Virus record (IMG/VR): IMGVR_UViG_3300025309_000006
Span: 62,001 to 126,000 of that record
Length of the DNA stretch: 64,000 bases
From: a virus
Direction: 5' to 3' (one strand)
The notes beneath the pieces are model-generated. The model was given only the letters and a program-made list of their open reading frames with translations. It was not told the DNA's origin and searched no databases. How positions within the stretch are numbered: position 1 is the stretch's first letter; each line of letters begins with the position of its first letter. A program made the translations under genes and the position numbers. Shown here piece after piece: positions 51,303-59,401 of the stretch.

Positions 51303-51500
51303 ATGGAAATAACAACTATGACTCTAGAAGAAGCAGAAAAGATTGGTTACGTTGCAAAAATCAAAGAACTCTACTGTGAATTAAAATCAGTTTGGCCTAC
51401 ATTTTCAGAAAAAACTAGAGACAATTTGACAATGTTGCTTGGTGGTTTGAAGGATAAAAGTGAAGTTATGGCTTTGATGGGTAAGGAAGATGATAGGTAA
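51303..51500 (+). CDS. Small protein, unknown
   Basis: 65 residues, ATG behind TTAGGAGGTGA. Helical, EEAEKIGYVAKIKELYCELKS then SEKTRDNLTMLLGGLKD. End of the small-gene operon. Not recognised. Confidence 0.5.
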   Translation: MEITTMTLEEAEKIGYVAKIKELYCELKSVWPTFSEKTRDNLTMLLGGLKDKSEVMALMGKEDDR

Positions 51501-51592
51501 AAGAGTAATGGTAACACTCTCTGGGAAATAATTTATGTAGTTAGAGTAAATAAAAAATAAATGGGTGATGGCCGACATTAAGGAGAAAAAAT

Positions 51593-52228
51593 ATGATTTA
51601 TTTATTAGATGGTTTAGAATTTAATGTTAGTAATATAGTGGAGTTTCTAGACTCTTATCAAAACAAAATTACCTCTTATAATGGATTTAATATGCAACAA
51701 ATAATTCTTGATAAGTTACTCGAAGGAATAAAAACAAATCAATTAATACATACACAATGGTTAAGAGGGATTGGCAAAACTCATACATTAATTGCGTTAG
51801 CAAAAGAAGCAGATTGTATTGTATTAGAACCAAATGTAGCTGTGGCATCTGCTATAGCAAAAAGGGAAAATTATTCAAAAGTATACCCTGCATCCATTGA
51901 TTTTCTGAGAGGTAATACTTTAAGTAATTATGGCTATAGGTACAGCAAAGATAATCCTTTGGAAGTTGTTGTGGACGAAGGAGTAACAAATATTAAAGCT
52001 ATTGAAGATATTGGATTTAAAGTAGTTACTGGATTTTATACTCCTAAGAAAGAAGATGAAATTTCATTTAATGATAAAGTAACGAGAACTCTTATGAATG
52101 AAATTGAAGCTCTTACTCCTAAGTTAGAATTAACAAGGGAAAGTAAAGATTATGGAACATATAAGAATTTAATTAATGCTTATAGAGAGGTGTTAAATCT
52201 TATGAGATATTTTCCAGATAATCATTAA
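51593..52228 (+). CDS. Small P-loop ATPase-like protein
   Basis: 211 residues, ATG behind TAAGGAGAAAAA. Residues ~54-63 (THTQWLRGIGKTHTL region) form a degenerate Walker A of the R-G-x-G-K-T type that lacks the first glycine; VVVDEG near residue 123 fits Walker B. The segment QIILDKLLEGIKTNQLIHTQWL upstream is typical of small phage ATPases (terminase-like or AAA-related). It is too short for a terminase or helicase. Followed by a strong bidirectional terminator. Confidence 0.6.
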   Translation: MIYLLDGLEFNVSNIVEFLDSYQNKITSYNGFNMQQIILDKLLEGIKTNQLIHTQWLRGIGKTHTLIALAKEADCIVLEPNVAVASAIAKRENYSKVYPASIDFLRGNTLSNYGYRYSKDNPLEVVVDEGVTNIKAIEDIGFKVVTGFYTPKKEDEISFNDKVTRTLMNEIEALTPKLELTRESKDYGTYKNLINAYREVLNLMRYFPDNH

Positions 52229-52241
52229 ATAATAGCAAACA

Positions 52242-52278
52242 AATACTCCCAACCGCTTTTGGTGGTTAGGAGTATTTT
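52242..52278. terminator. Bidirectional terminator between convergent genes
   Basis: AATACTCC-c-AACC / GGT-gg-TT-a-GGAGTATT stem, T-rich on both strands; serves the P-loop gene and the minus-strand zinc-ribbon gene. Confidence 0.8.
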
Positions 52279-52288
52279 AATATAATAG

Positions 52289-52537
52289 TTATTTAAGTTT
52301 ATCTAATTCGTCTAAATCAATAATAACTTCCTTAAAAAACATAAGATATCCACATTCAGTACAAATGTAAGTAATAGTTGGGAATGGGCCAGAAATACCA
52401 ATTGCATCAAATTCCATTCTTGCATTCATACCAAAAGTTTTTACTTTTTTAGATTGGCATATTGGACAGGTTTTAGATTGATTAGATATGGTTTGTTTGT
52501 TGATAGTGCGTAGATTTTCTTGTGTAGAATCTTCCAT
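52289..52537 (-). CDS. Zinc-ribbon protein, unknown role
   Basis: 82 residues, minus strand, ATG behind ATAGGGAGGTAATC. Two CxxC pairs, CPICQSKK (residues ~24-27) and CTECGYLMF (~59-62), make a complete zinc ribbon; the C-terminus is acidic (IIDLDELDKLK). Short phage zinc ribbons can bind nucleic acid or RNA polymerase. First of three minus-strand genes of the same block. Confidence 0.6.
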   Translation of the reverse strand: MEDSTQENLRTINKQTISNQSKTCPICQSKKVKTFGMNARMEFDAIGISGPFPTITYICTECGYLMFFKEVIIDLDELDKLK

Positions 52538-52614
52538 ATTATGATTACCTCCCTATGTTTGATGATTATATTTGGTTAATTTAGCATGTCCATTTTGTTG
52601 GATTAATAATTACT

Positions 52615-53424
52615 CTATTTAAATCTAATCTCTTTAACATCAATTAAACAATCTGGATCTATAATAATTTCACTCTCTCCTCTTTTATCAATATAAGCAA
52701 GAATATCTTCAATTTTAATCATTGCTTCATATAACTCTCCCCTATATTTATTGAACCTTGTAGCAAAGAATTTAGCTTTTTCTTTATCAATTGTCCAAGA
52801 AAAAGCTTTTTGATAAGGTGTAGATTTAGTATTTTGTCCTCGATATATTTTGACCAATCCATTAACATCTGGTTTAATATTTTCATTTAAATTTTCTTTA
52901 GGTTTGTATTTGAAAATATTAAGAAAGAAGTCTTTGTTAAGGTTTGAGAAACCATACTCAGAACGGCTGTAGATGTCCTCAAAGCAATCGTATTTCTGTT
53001 CATCAGGTATATCATCAAATGATTGAATATAGAAGTCTAGAGCAATTTTCTTTTCAATAAGGAAAAATAATTTGTTGTATTGCTTTTTAGAGATATAATT
53101 ATTCATACTTTCTTCAATTTTTTCAATTCTCTGTTTAGTATGCCAACTAGTCAATGATTCTATATTGAATACACCTATATCTACCATGACAGGGCCAGAG
53201 ATGTAGGTAAAAGGTGTTAGAAAATTATCAGTAAAGTAGAAGTTAGATATTGGTTTATCAAGGTATTGTACGGCTTCTAGTATGGTTTGATAAGGTGGTA
53301 TTTCATATTCAGTTTCTTCCATTATTTTGATTCTAAATTGATTATCTGAGAAGAGTGATGCAGGGATTAATGAATTTTTGTTTAGGTTTCCATGAGATAG
53401 TTTGAATATGTCGCTTATGTTCAT
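52615..53424 (-). CDS. Putative ADP-ribosyltransferase
   Basis: 269 residues, minus strand, ATG behind AAAGGAGTT. The C-terminal ~80 residues have the R-S-E layout of ADP-ribosyltransferases: VKIYRGQN with the NAD-contacting Arg (~194), AFSWTIDKEKAKFFATRF (S-x-T strand and following helix), and RGESEIIIDP with the candidate catalytic Glu (~249). The N-terminal ~180 residues are unassigned and probably choose the target. Phage enzymes of this type modify host RNA polymerase or defence proteins. The activity is inferred from motifs. Confidence 0.55.
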   Translation of the reverse strand: MNISDIFKLSHGNLNKNSLIPASLFSDNQFRIKIMEETEYEIPPYQTILEAVQYLDKPISNFYFTDNFLTPFTYISGPVMVDIGVFNIESLTSWHTKQRIEKIEESMNNYISKKQYNKLFFLIEKKIALDFYIQSFDDIPDEQKYDCFEDIYSRSEYGFSNLNKDFFLNIFKYKPKENLNENIKPDVNGLVKIYRGQNTKSTPYQKAFSWTIDKEKAKFFATRFNKYRGELYEAMIKIEDILAYIDKRGESEIIIDPDCLIDVKEIRFK

Positions 53425-53457
53425 ATTGTTAACTCCTTTGTGTTTATAATGTTTATT

Positions 53458-54507
53458 CTATTTTAATAAGTCGAAATCCATTATTGTTTTCTTGAACCGT
53501 AGATAAAGTTTTCCACACATCTCATCTGCTTCGATTCCAAATATAGATGAATCAACGCCTAACACCTTAATAATTTCTTTAAATTGTGGCAGATTAATTT
53601 TCTTTTTACCTTTTTCAATATTGTATAATTCATCTAATTTTAGATTGGAATTTTTAGTAAAGTTAGATGTAGATATTTTCTTTAACTTTCTTACTCTTTT
53701 AATATTAAATCCCATATAATTGCCATTTTTTATAGCTTGATCAATTTCTAATTGGATATAAAAGTTTTTTGTGCTGATTTGTTTTTCTTTTTCGGTTAAT
53801 GTATCTGGTCGTTTATTATGGTGTTGTTTTAGTTGTTTTGGTTTTTGCGTATTTTTATCTATAGTTAATATATCTGTCCGGCTTTTATTTACAGGAGATT
53901 TGATTGCGAAGTCCATTATACTTGATTTGAATCGTACATACAATTTTCCATAAAGTTCATTTTCTTCAAGATTAAATATAGAATAATCAATATTAAGTGA
54001 ATCATATATTTTTACAAATTCTGATAAACAAATTCTAGTTTTACCAGATTCAATTTTAGTTAGTTCATACGATTTTATACCAATGTTTTCAGATAATTTA
54101 GCAACACTTATTTTCTGTATTTTTCGTATTCTTTTTATGTTAGTTCCCATGTAGTTACCTTTTTCTATTGCTTTTTTAGTTTCTATTTGAAGATAAAAAT
54201 CTTTTGTATTTTTATTAATGATATTTAATTTTTTAGCATTTTTATCATTAAGTCTTTTTACTTTAATTTTACAACGATAACATAAAGAAGATAAGTTTTT
54301 GTATTTAAAAATTTTACCACATTTTTCGCATTTATCATATATTGTAACTTCTTCTTTAATATTTTGAGCACGCAATAAACTTTTATCACAGTCGATACAT
54401 TTTAATGTTGTAGAATTTTCTGGTAATGGTTTAGCACATTTGATACATAAATTGTATGCGATTCTAATTTTTTGAATATCATTATAATTTATAAGATTTA
54501 TGTCCAT
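53458..54507 (-). CDS. Zinc-ribbon regulator with a duplicated XRE-type HTH module
   Basis: 349 residues, minus strand, ATG behind GGAGGTTGTCAC. N-terminal three CxxC pairs (CIKCAKPL, CIDCDKS, CEKCGK...CYRCK). Then two ~100-residue copies of one module: DFYLQIETKKAIEKGNYMG / NFYIQLEIDQAIKNGNYMG, each followed by an XRE HTH (KRIRKIQKISVAKLSENIG; KRVRKLKKISTSNFTKNSN) and ending GKLYVRFKSSIMDFA / GKLYLRFKKTIMDFD. The duplication suggests binding to a long or dimeric operator as a monomer. Target unknown. Confidence 0.8.
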   Translation of the reverse strand: MDINLINYNDIQKIRIAYNLCIKCAKPLPENSTTLKCIDCDKSLLRAQNIKEEVTIYDKCEKCGKIFKYKNLSSLCYRCKIKVKRLNDKNAKKLNIINKNTKDFYLQIETKKAIEKGNYMGTNIKRIRKIQKISVAKLSENIGIKSYELTKIESGKTRICLSEFVKIYDSLNIDYSIFNLEENELYGKLYVRFKSSIMDFAIKSPVNKSRTDILTIDKNTQKPKQLKQHHNKRPDTLTEKEKQISTKNFYIQLEIDQAIKNGNYMGFNIKRVRKLKKISTSNFTKNSNLKLDELYNIEKGKKKINLPQFKEIIKVLGVDSSIFGIEADEMCGKLYLRFKKTIMDFDLLK

Positions 54508-55121
54508 GTGACAACCTCCATTTCGACAATGATGGTTATATTATAGCATATTTAGTTGTTTTGTTCAAATTTGAGGTAATATGAAATTAATAAAATAATA
54601 AAAACAAACAAAAAAGAAACGAAGATTGGCTGTACACACCAAATTCTTCATTTTAGCAGAGACCTTGAGATAATAAAAGCCATTGAGTTAGTTTGAGCTA
54701 GAAGAATGCTGAAAATAACTCAATGTGCTTATTGTAGCATGGATTGGGTTGAGTTGTAAAGGTTAGGGTTTTTGGGATGGATATATTATCCCATAAAAGT
54801 ATGTTTTTATTTTGTTTGAAATAATGGTTTTGAAAGTGGCTTATAGCAAGGGTTGTAGAGGTGGTAATTGTTGGGATTTGGGTTATTTGGAGGGATTTTT
54901 GAGGTAAATTAGTTAGAATTTAATATTTTTTATTTTTAAAGAGCTGTTGAGGTTCTTTTTGTTTTGTTTTGTTTGGGTAGAAATTGAAATTGAATTTAAT
55001 ATTGGTTGGATAGGAGTCAGGCCAGACTTTTATCTGTAAAACGAGGCACTTGAGTTTTCCTTAGAACTTGAGTGTCTTATTCCAATTGTGGCTCTTATTA
55101 AGGAAAGGGGATAGATTTATT
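54508..55121. other. 614-base intergenic region with several hairpins
   Basis: Divergent region. Holds GAAGATTGG / CCAAATTCTTC (54621-54649), CATTGAGTTA / TAACTCAATG (54681-54725, perfect 10 bp), and a terminator-like AGGCACT-AGTT / AACT-AGTGTCT hairpin (55044-55078) just upstream of the endonuclease. No supported gene; the middle is G/T-rich on the plus strand. Confidence 0.5.
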
Positions 55122-56834
55122 ATGGGATTGATAACAAAAGAGGTTTGGGTAGAAGTAGGTAAAAATTTAAAACATTATGAAAAATTAAATTATTTTATAC
55201 CAAAATCAATAAATAAGTACGGAAAATTAACTGTTTCAAGAGGAACTAGAATATTAGTTAAAGTAGAAGATTTGCCTAATCGTTCTGCTGTATTTGTTGA
55301 TTGTGAATGTAACGGTTGCGGAAAAGAAATAAATAGAATACCGTGGTATAATTATAAAAGATCAGTAGTAGACGATAATAAATATTATTGTCATCAATGT
55401 GCAAAGGCTGGTCATAAAGAATGGATAAGTTTCTTTAGATGGTGTTACTTAAATTTATATAAAGAATTAGCAGATTATATTTTATCCAGATGGGATTATG
55501 AATTGAATATTGATAAAAATGGTAAATTAATAACACCAAAAGATATTAGTCATTCATCACAAGGTATTAACGGAAAAGGATATTGGTTTAAGTGTTTAGA
55601 ACATCCAGAGCATCTATCAGAACAGAAAAGTATTAGCGGTTTTGTCGGAGGGACTCGTAGTATTACTTGCAATCAATGTAATAAGGTCTCCATTACATAC
55701 CCTGCTCTCATTAAATATTTAGTAAATGAAGCTGATATGTATAAATACTCTCTTGGTTCAAATGAACAAATCCCTATGAGATGTCCATATTGTGGATATG
55801 AGAAGGATATTACAATTCCTGTTTTTATAAGAGTTGGATTTGGATGTTCAAGATGTTCAGACGGTGTGTCGTTCAGTCAAAAATTTATAGCATGTTTTTT
55901 AGAGCAGATATTAGATAAAGATTTTACAATAGAACTAAGTAAAAAAACTTTAAAATGGTGTGATAACTATAGATATGATTTTTATACAGAAAAATTAAAC
56001 GGAATTATTATAGAGGCAATGGGTATACAGCACTACGAAGAATCTTTTAGAAAAATAAGTAAAAAAGCTAGAAGTTTAGAAGAAGAACAAAAGAATGACA
56101 GAGATAAAGAACAATTAGCAAAAGAAAATAATATTGAAAATTATATAGTTTTGGATTGTAGAAAAAGTGAAATGAATTGGATTAAAAATAGTATCATGAA
56201 TAGTAATTTACCAAAATTATTAAATTTTATGGAAAAAGATATAGATTGGTTGAAATGTGGCGAAGCAGGTTATTCAAGTTTGATTAAGATTGCTTGTGAT
56301 TATTGGAATAGTGGAATAAAGAGTGTCAGAGAGATAGCAGAGAAAATGAAATTACATAGTGCTACAATTTCAAGATATCTTAAACAAGGTACTGAGTTAA
56401 ATTGGTGTGATTATGGTGGGAAAGCAGAGATGTTTCGTAAGGTAATATGTTTAACCACAGGGGAAGTTTTTAATAGTGTTACGGAAGCTGAAAATAAATA
56501 TAATACTTCTCATATTTCAGATTGTTGCAAGGGAAATAAAAAGACATCTGGAAAACTTTTAGATGGAACTAAACTTGTGTGGGTTTATTATGAAGAATAT
56601 ATATTAAGAACAGAGGAAGAAATTACAAGTATTTTAAATAATTCAAAAAATATTCGGAATGTAAAAATAATATGTACAACAACTGGTGAAAAATTTGAAA
56701 AAATATCTGATGCGGAAATCAAATATAATATTTCTGCACAAAGTATATCTAAATGTTGTAAAGGTAAATTAAATTCAGCAGGTAAACATCCCAATACAGG
56801 AGAGAAAATGGTTTGGAAAATATTTGATAAATAA
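55122..56834 (+). CDS. Large homing endonuclease: zinc ribbons, Vsr/EDxHD-like nuclease, HTH, two NUMOD repeats
   Basis: 570 residues from ATG 55122 behind AAGGAAAGGGG; the TTG frame upstream crosses a hairpin. Order: zinc-binding pairs (CNGCGKEI, CHQCAK; CNQCNK; CPYCGYEK, CSRCSDG), a nuclease core RYDFYTEKLNGIIIEAMGIQHYEE with basic EEEQKNDRDKEQLAKEN, an HTH (VREIAEKMKLHSATISRYLKQG) and two NUMOD-like repeats (ICLTTGEVFNSVTEAENKY; ICTTTGEKFEKISDAEIKY). It shares the core and HTH region with 5712-7145, so the two are paralogues with different tails. Confidence 0.8.
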   Translation: MGLITKEVWVEVGKNLKHYEKLNYFIPKSINKYGKLTVSRGTRILVKVEDLPNRSAVFVDCECNGCGKEINRIPWYNYKRSVVDDNKYYCHQCAKAGHKEWISFFRWCYLNLYKELADYILSRWDYELNIDKNGKLITPKDISHSSQGINGKGYWFKCLEHPEHLSEQKSISGFVGGTRSITCNQCNKVSITYPALIKYLVNEADMYKYSLGSNEQIPMRCPYCGYEKDITIPVFIRVGFGCSRCSDGVSFSQKFIACFLEQILDKDFTIELSKKTLKWCDNYRYDFYTEKLNGIIIEAMGIQHYEESFRKISKKARSLEEEQKNDRDKEQLAKENNIENYIVLDCRKSEMNWIKNSIMNSNLPKLLNFMEKDIDWLKCGEAGYSSLIKIACDYWNSGIKSVREIAEKMKLHSATISRYLKQGTELNWCDYGGKAEMFRKVICLTTGEVFNSVTEAENKYNTSHISDCCKGNKKTSGKLLDGTKLVWVYYEEYILRTEEEITSILNNSKNIRNVKIICTTTGEKFEKISDAEIKYNISAQSISKCCKGKLNSAGKHPNTGEKMVWKIFDK

Positions 56835-56840
56835 TATTAT

Positions 56841-56882
56841 AGAGAGTAATCACAAAATTAATGTGATTACTCTCTATTTTTT
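56841..56882. terminator. Bidirectional terminator
   Basis: AGAGAGTAATCACA / TGTGATTACTCTCT, 14-bp perfect stem, 7-nt loop, ATTTTTT on the plus strand; also the end of the minus-strand operon. Confidence 0.92.
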
Positions 56883-56888
56883 ACGCTT

Positions 56889-58346
56889 TTAATTTTCCAT
56901 TACATGATTGATAATTAAAGTGGCGATATCCTTCTGAACCTTTGAAGAATTCACAAGTTTCGATCCCTCCCTAAGACAGAAATTCCATATAGGATTACTC
57001 CTACTTAGAAATTTTTTGTCTGACAACTTTGTAAGTCTATTCTCCCAATCATTTTCCTTGCGTAATCTATTAGCAAGAGCAAAGAAACCTGATATAAACA
57101 TATTTTCTAAAATAAAATTCTGCTTTCTTTGTTCCGATTTTGCTTCAATATCAATATTGCCCATTGCTTCAGGGAATATATTACTAATTAATTCATCCCA
57201 AAATTTAACAAGATATAAACCAATCTCTTCTGCTTCTTTTGGATTTAATGCTTTAAATTGTGCTACATTATCAAGTAGAGTTTTATAAGTGATAATTTTA
57301 TTGCTTGATTTTGAAATTGTTCCAGAAACTAACTCTATCTTACCTTTGAGCAAACTTTGATTCGCAATTATGTCAACAATTTTGCGATTTTCATTGAAAA
57401 CATCATGAAAAGCCAACCTAGTACGACTTACAGCCTTACCTTTTGAATTTGCTTCTACAAAAAGATTTTCTGACTCTGAGTGAGACAAATTAAAAATCAC
57501 CACTGGTATATAAAATTCTCTAGGATCTTTTATGCTAAGAGCATCCTTTTTGAATCGTTTAACCCAAATCTTCATACTTTCTAACCTATGGGCTGCATCG
57601 CAGATGGTTAAAGCATGTTGTCCAGATAAAGTATTGTCATCTTCGTTAAAGTGAAGTGGTTCAGGATATTCTTTTGCATAATTTAATAATACTTGACCAG
57701 CATCCATAGAACCGTCTAACATTTTTGATAAGATAGTTTTAACATTGGCAGTATAAATTAATGGTTTTTCCTCTCCTTTTGCGGTGGTACGCGAACCTCT
57801 CTGAACTGAGGGATCGTATATCACTGAAGGAGTTTTTCCAGAGTACATTTCATTTAGTTGATAACAATTTAATGTTGTGATCCATTTGTAAATAGAACCA
57901 TTACGATAAACGGGTTGGCAATTTGGTATTGACCAAAAATATCCATCTTCTTTATTATTGCTTTCTTTCCCAGTCTTAACCTTATTACTTAAACTACCAA
58001 ACACAGGCATATTGGCATTCCCCATATTTCTTTCTCTCATTTTTTTCTTTAGTTCTTCATCAGATTCTACAACTTTATCAATTTTATCAACTTCAATAAT
58101 CTTATCACTCCTATCTTCTTCCCATTTTTCATCCTCATCAATAATTTCATCCAAACTTTCAAATCCTGCTGAAGTTTCACTCATAGTTTTGCTAAATTCT
58201 TGTGTCATCGTATTGATTGCCTCTTCCTTAACTTGATTAACTACATTAGTGTTTGTCTGAGCAAGTCTGTCTCTACTTTTTCTTCCCATGTCTTCTTCTC
58301 CTTCCATAGTTTCCTTGACTAATTTATTAACCATATCAATAATCAT
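56889..58346 (-). CDS. DGQHR/DndB-like (ParB-nuclease-related) protein
   Basis: 485 residues, minus strand, ATG behind AAAGGCGG; an internal ATG near 58287 with its own GGAAGGAGAAG could give a shorter form. The N-terminal ~130 residues are acidic and low complexity. The core contains IYDPSVQRGSRTT, then LSGQHALTICDAAHRLESM, a variant of the D-G-Q-H-R/aHR motif, and VFNLSHSESENLFVEANSKGKAVSRTRL, matching the DGQHR domain of DndB-like proteins. Function could be regulation, partition-like binding or DNA modification control. It ends the conjugation-type operon. Confidence 0.65.
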   Translation of the reverse strand: MIIDMVNKLVKETMEGEEDMGRKSRDRLAQTNTNVVNQVKEEAINTMTQEFSKTMSETSAGFESLDEIIDEDEKWEEDRSDKIIEVDKIDKVVESDEELKKKMRERNMGNANMPVFGSLSNKVKTGKESNNKEDGYFWSIPNCQPVYRNGSIYKWITTLNCYQLNEMYSGKTPSVIYDPSVQRGSRTTAKGEEKPLIYTANVKTILSKMLDGSMDAGQVLLNYAKEYPEPLHFNEDDNTLSGQHALTICDAAHRLESMKIWVKRFKKDALSIKDPREFYIPVVIFNLSHSESENLFVEANSKGKAVSRTRLAFHDVFNENRKIVDIIANQSLLKGKIELVSGTISKSSNKIITYKTLLDNVAQFKALNPKEAEEIGLYLVKFWDELISNIFPEAMGNIDIEAKSEQRKQNFILENMFISGFFALANRLRKENDWENRLTKLSDKKFLSRSNPIWNFCLREGSKLVNSSKVQKDIATLIINHVMEN

Positions 58347-58420
58347 AATAAAACCGCCTTTCTATGACTATATCATATTTATACACAAAAACATAGAGAA
58401 TAATACCTAAATTTTCTTAA

Positions 58421-58450
58421 AAATAAAGAAAAAGAATGATTTCTCATTCT
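58421..58450 (-). terminator. Terminator inside the minus-strand operon
   Basis: AGAATGA / TCATTCT with a 4-nt loop; on the minus strand followed by TTTTCTTTATTTTT. Separates the small gene 58453-58620 from the DGQHR gene, which therefore probably has its own promoter. Confidence 0.75.
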
Positions 58451-58452
58451 TT

Positions 58453-58620
58453 CTAATCAATAATTATCCCTTTTTCTCTTAGAAAATCCTCTTCTGCAAG
58501 TAATATTTCCTCAATAAGATTCTCGTTAACTCCTGTCCTTTGAGCAATTTGTTGAATCATAAGATCAACATCAATCGTCGGTTTGCTAAAACTATTGATG
58601 ATGTTCCCTAAAATTCCCAT
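58453..58620 (-). CDS. Small protein of conjugation operon, unknown
   Basis: 55 residues, minus strand, ATG behind TAAGGAGATGG. MGILGNIINSFSKPTIDVDL, then QQIAQRTGVNENLIEEILLA, a short helical acidic protein; the middle resembles a small HTH-like helix pair. It starts 13 bases after the rep-relaxation stop, so it is cotranscribed. Not recognised. Confidence 0.5.
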   Translation of the reverse strand: MGILGNIINSFSKPTIDVDLMIQQIAQRTGVNENLIEEILLAEEDFLREKGIIID

Positions 58621-58633
58621 TATAGCCATCTCC

Positions 58634-59401
58634 TTATTTCATTTTCCATACCGTGATATCTGGAATTATTCTTATCTTTTTCATATTTGGATATTGAGTA
58701 AAAATATAAAAATTTTCTCTTAATTCTTCTATTTGAGCGATGTTAACTTGTTTGCCTAAGTTAGTTAATCTTCTAAACCCTGCTGAATTAGTTAACCAAA
58801 ACAATTGAGGAAACCCCTTTACCTTCTGAGATACTTTTTCGTAAATATCAATCTTTTCTTTCAGTTGTTTTTTAGATTCTGTCCCTGCGTCAATTTCAAA
58901 TAACAAGGTGGTGTCTTGTTCATCCTTAGTTAACACAATCAATATATCTGATCTAAAAATATATTGCTTACCATTTTCTCTATCCTTGTATTTATAAATG
59001 AATTCAGGTTTATATTGCTTAATAAAAATCTTATTTAAATTTTGCTCCCGAATCAGCAAAGCATAAATTTCATTAACTAATAGTTGATGAGTATAATCTG
59101 AAGGTAGTTTAGATAAATTCACTCCACCAATTTGGCAAAGTAATTTACCTGCCGTAACTAAGGATTCGCCATTTAATGCCACTGGAGTTCTTTTAATAAA
59201 TTCTAATCTTTCTATTTTAGCTAGTCTTCGATTACAAACAGTTAAACTTTGTTTAGATTGAAAGAACATTATTTGAATCTGAGTTCTGGAAAAAATTTTA
59301 AAATCTCTAATACTTCTTATTATCTCTAAATCTCTCCCCGTTAAATGGGCGTACTTTTGTCCCAAAATCAATTTTTCCAACATCAAATCTTTGCTGATCA
59401 T
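58634..59401 (-). CDS. Replication-relaxation family protein
   Basis: 255 residues, minus strand; ATG 59401 behind AGAGGTGATTG, six codons inside the end of the coupling ATPase gene. N-terminal winged helix: LTGRDLEIIRSIRDFKIFSRTQIQIMFF...CNRRLAKIERLEFIKR. The C-terminal part (HQLLVNEIYALLI; FRSDILIVL; LLFEIDAGTESKKQLKEKIDIYEK) is the restriction-endonuclease-like fold of the replication-relaxation family. Such proteins assist plasmid mobilisation or replication in Firmicutes. Overlap with the VirD4-like gene supports one operon. Confidence 0.85.
   Translation of the reverse strand: MISKDLMLEKLILGQKYAHLTGRDLEIIRSIRDFKIFSRTQIQIMFFQSKQSLTVCNRRLAKIERLEFIKRTPVALNGESLVTAGKLLCQIGGVNLSKLPSDYTHQLLVNEIYALLIREQNLNKIFIKQYKPEFIYKYKDRENGKQYIFRSDILIVLTKDEQDTTLLFEIDAGTESKKQLKEKIDIYEKVSQKVKGFPQLFWLTNSAGFRRLTNLGKQVNIAQIEELRENFYIFTQYPNMKKIRIIPDITVWKMK

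Noticed and set aside
55068-55121. Upstream start for the large endonuclease
   Set aside because: The 18 extra codons overlap a hairpin and include no ribosome binding site, while ATG 55122 has AAGGAAAGGGG at proper distance.
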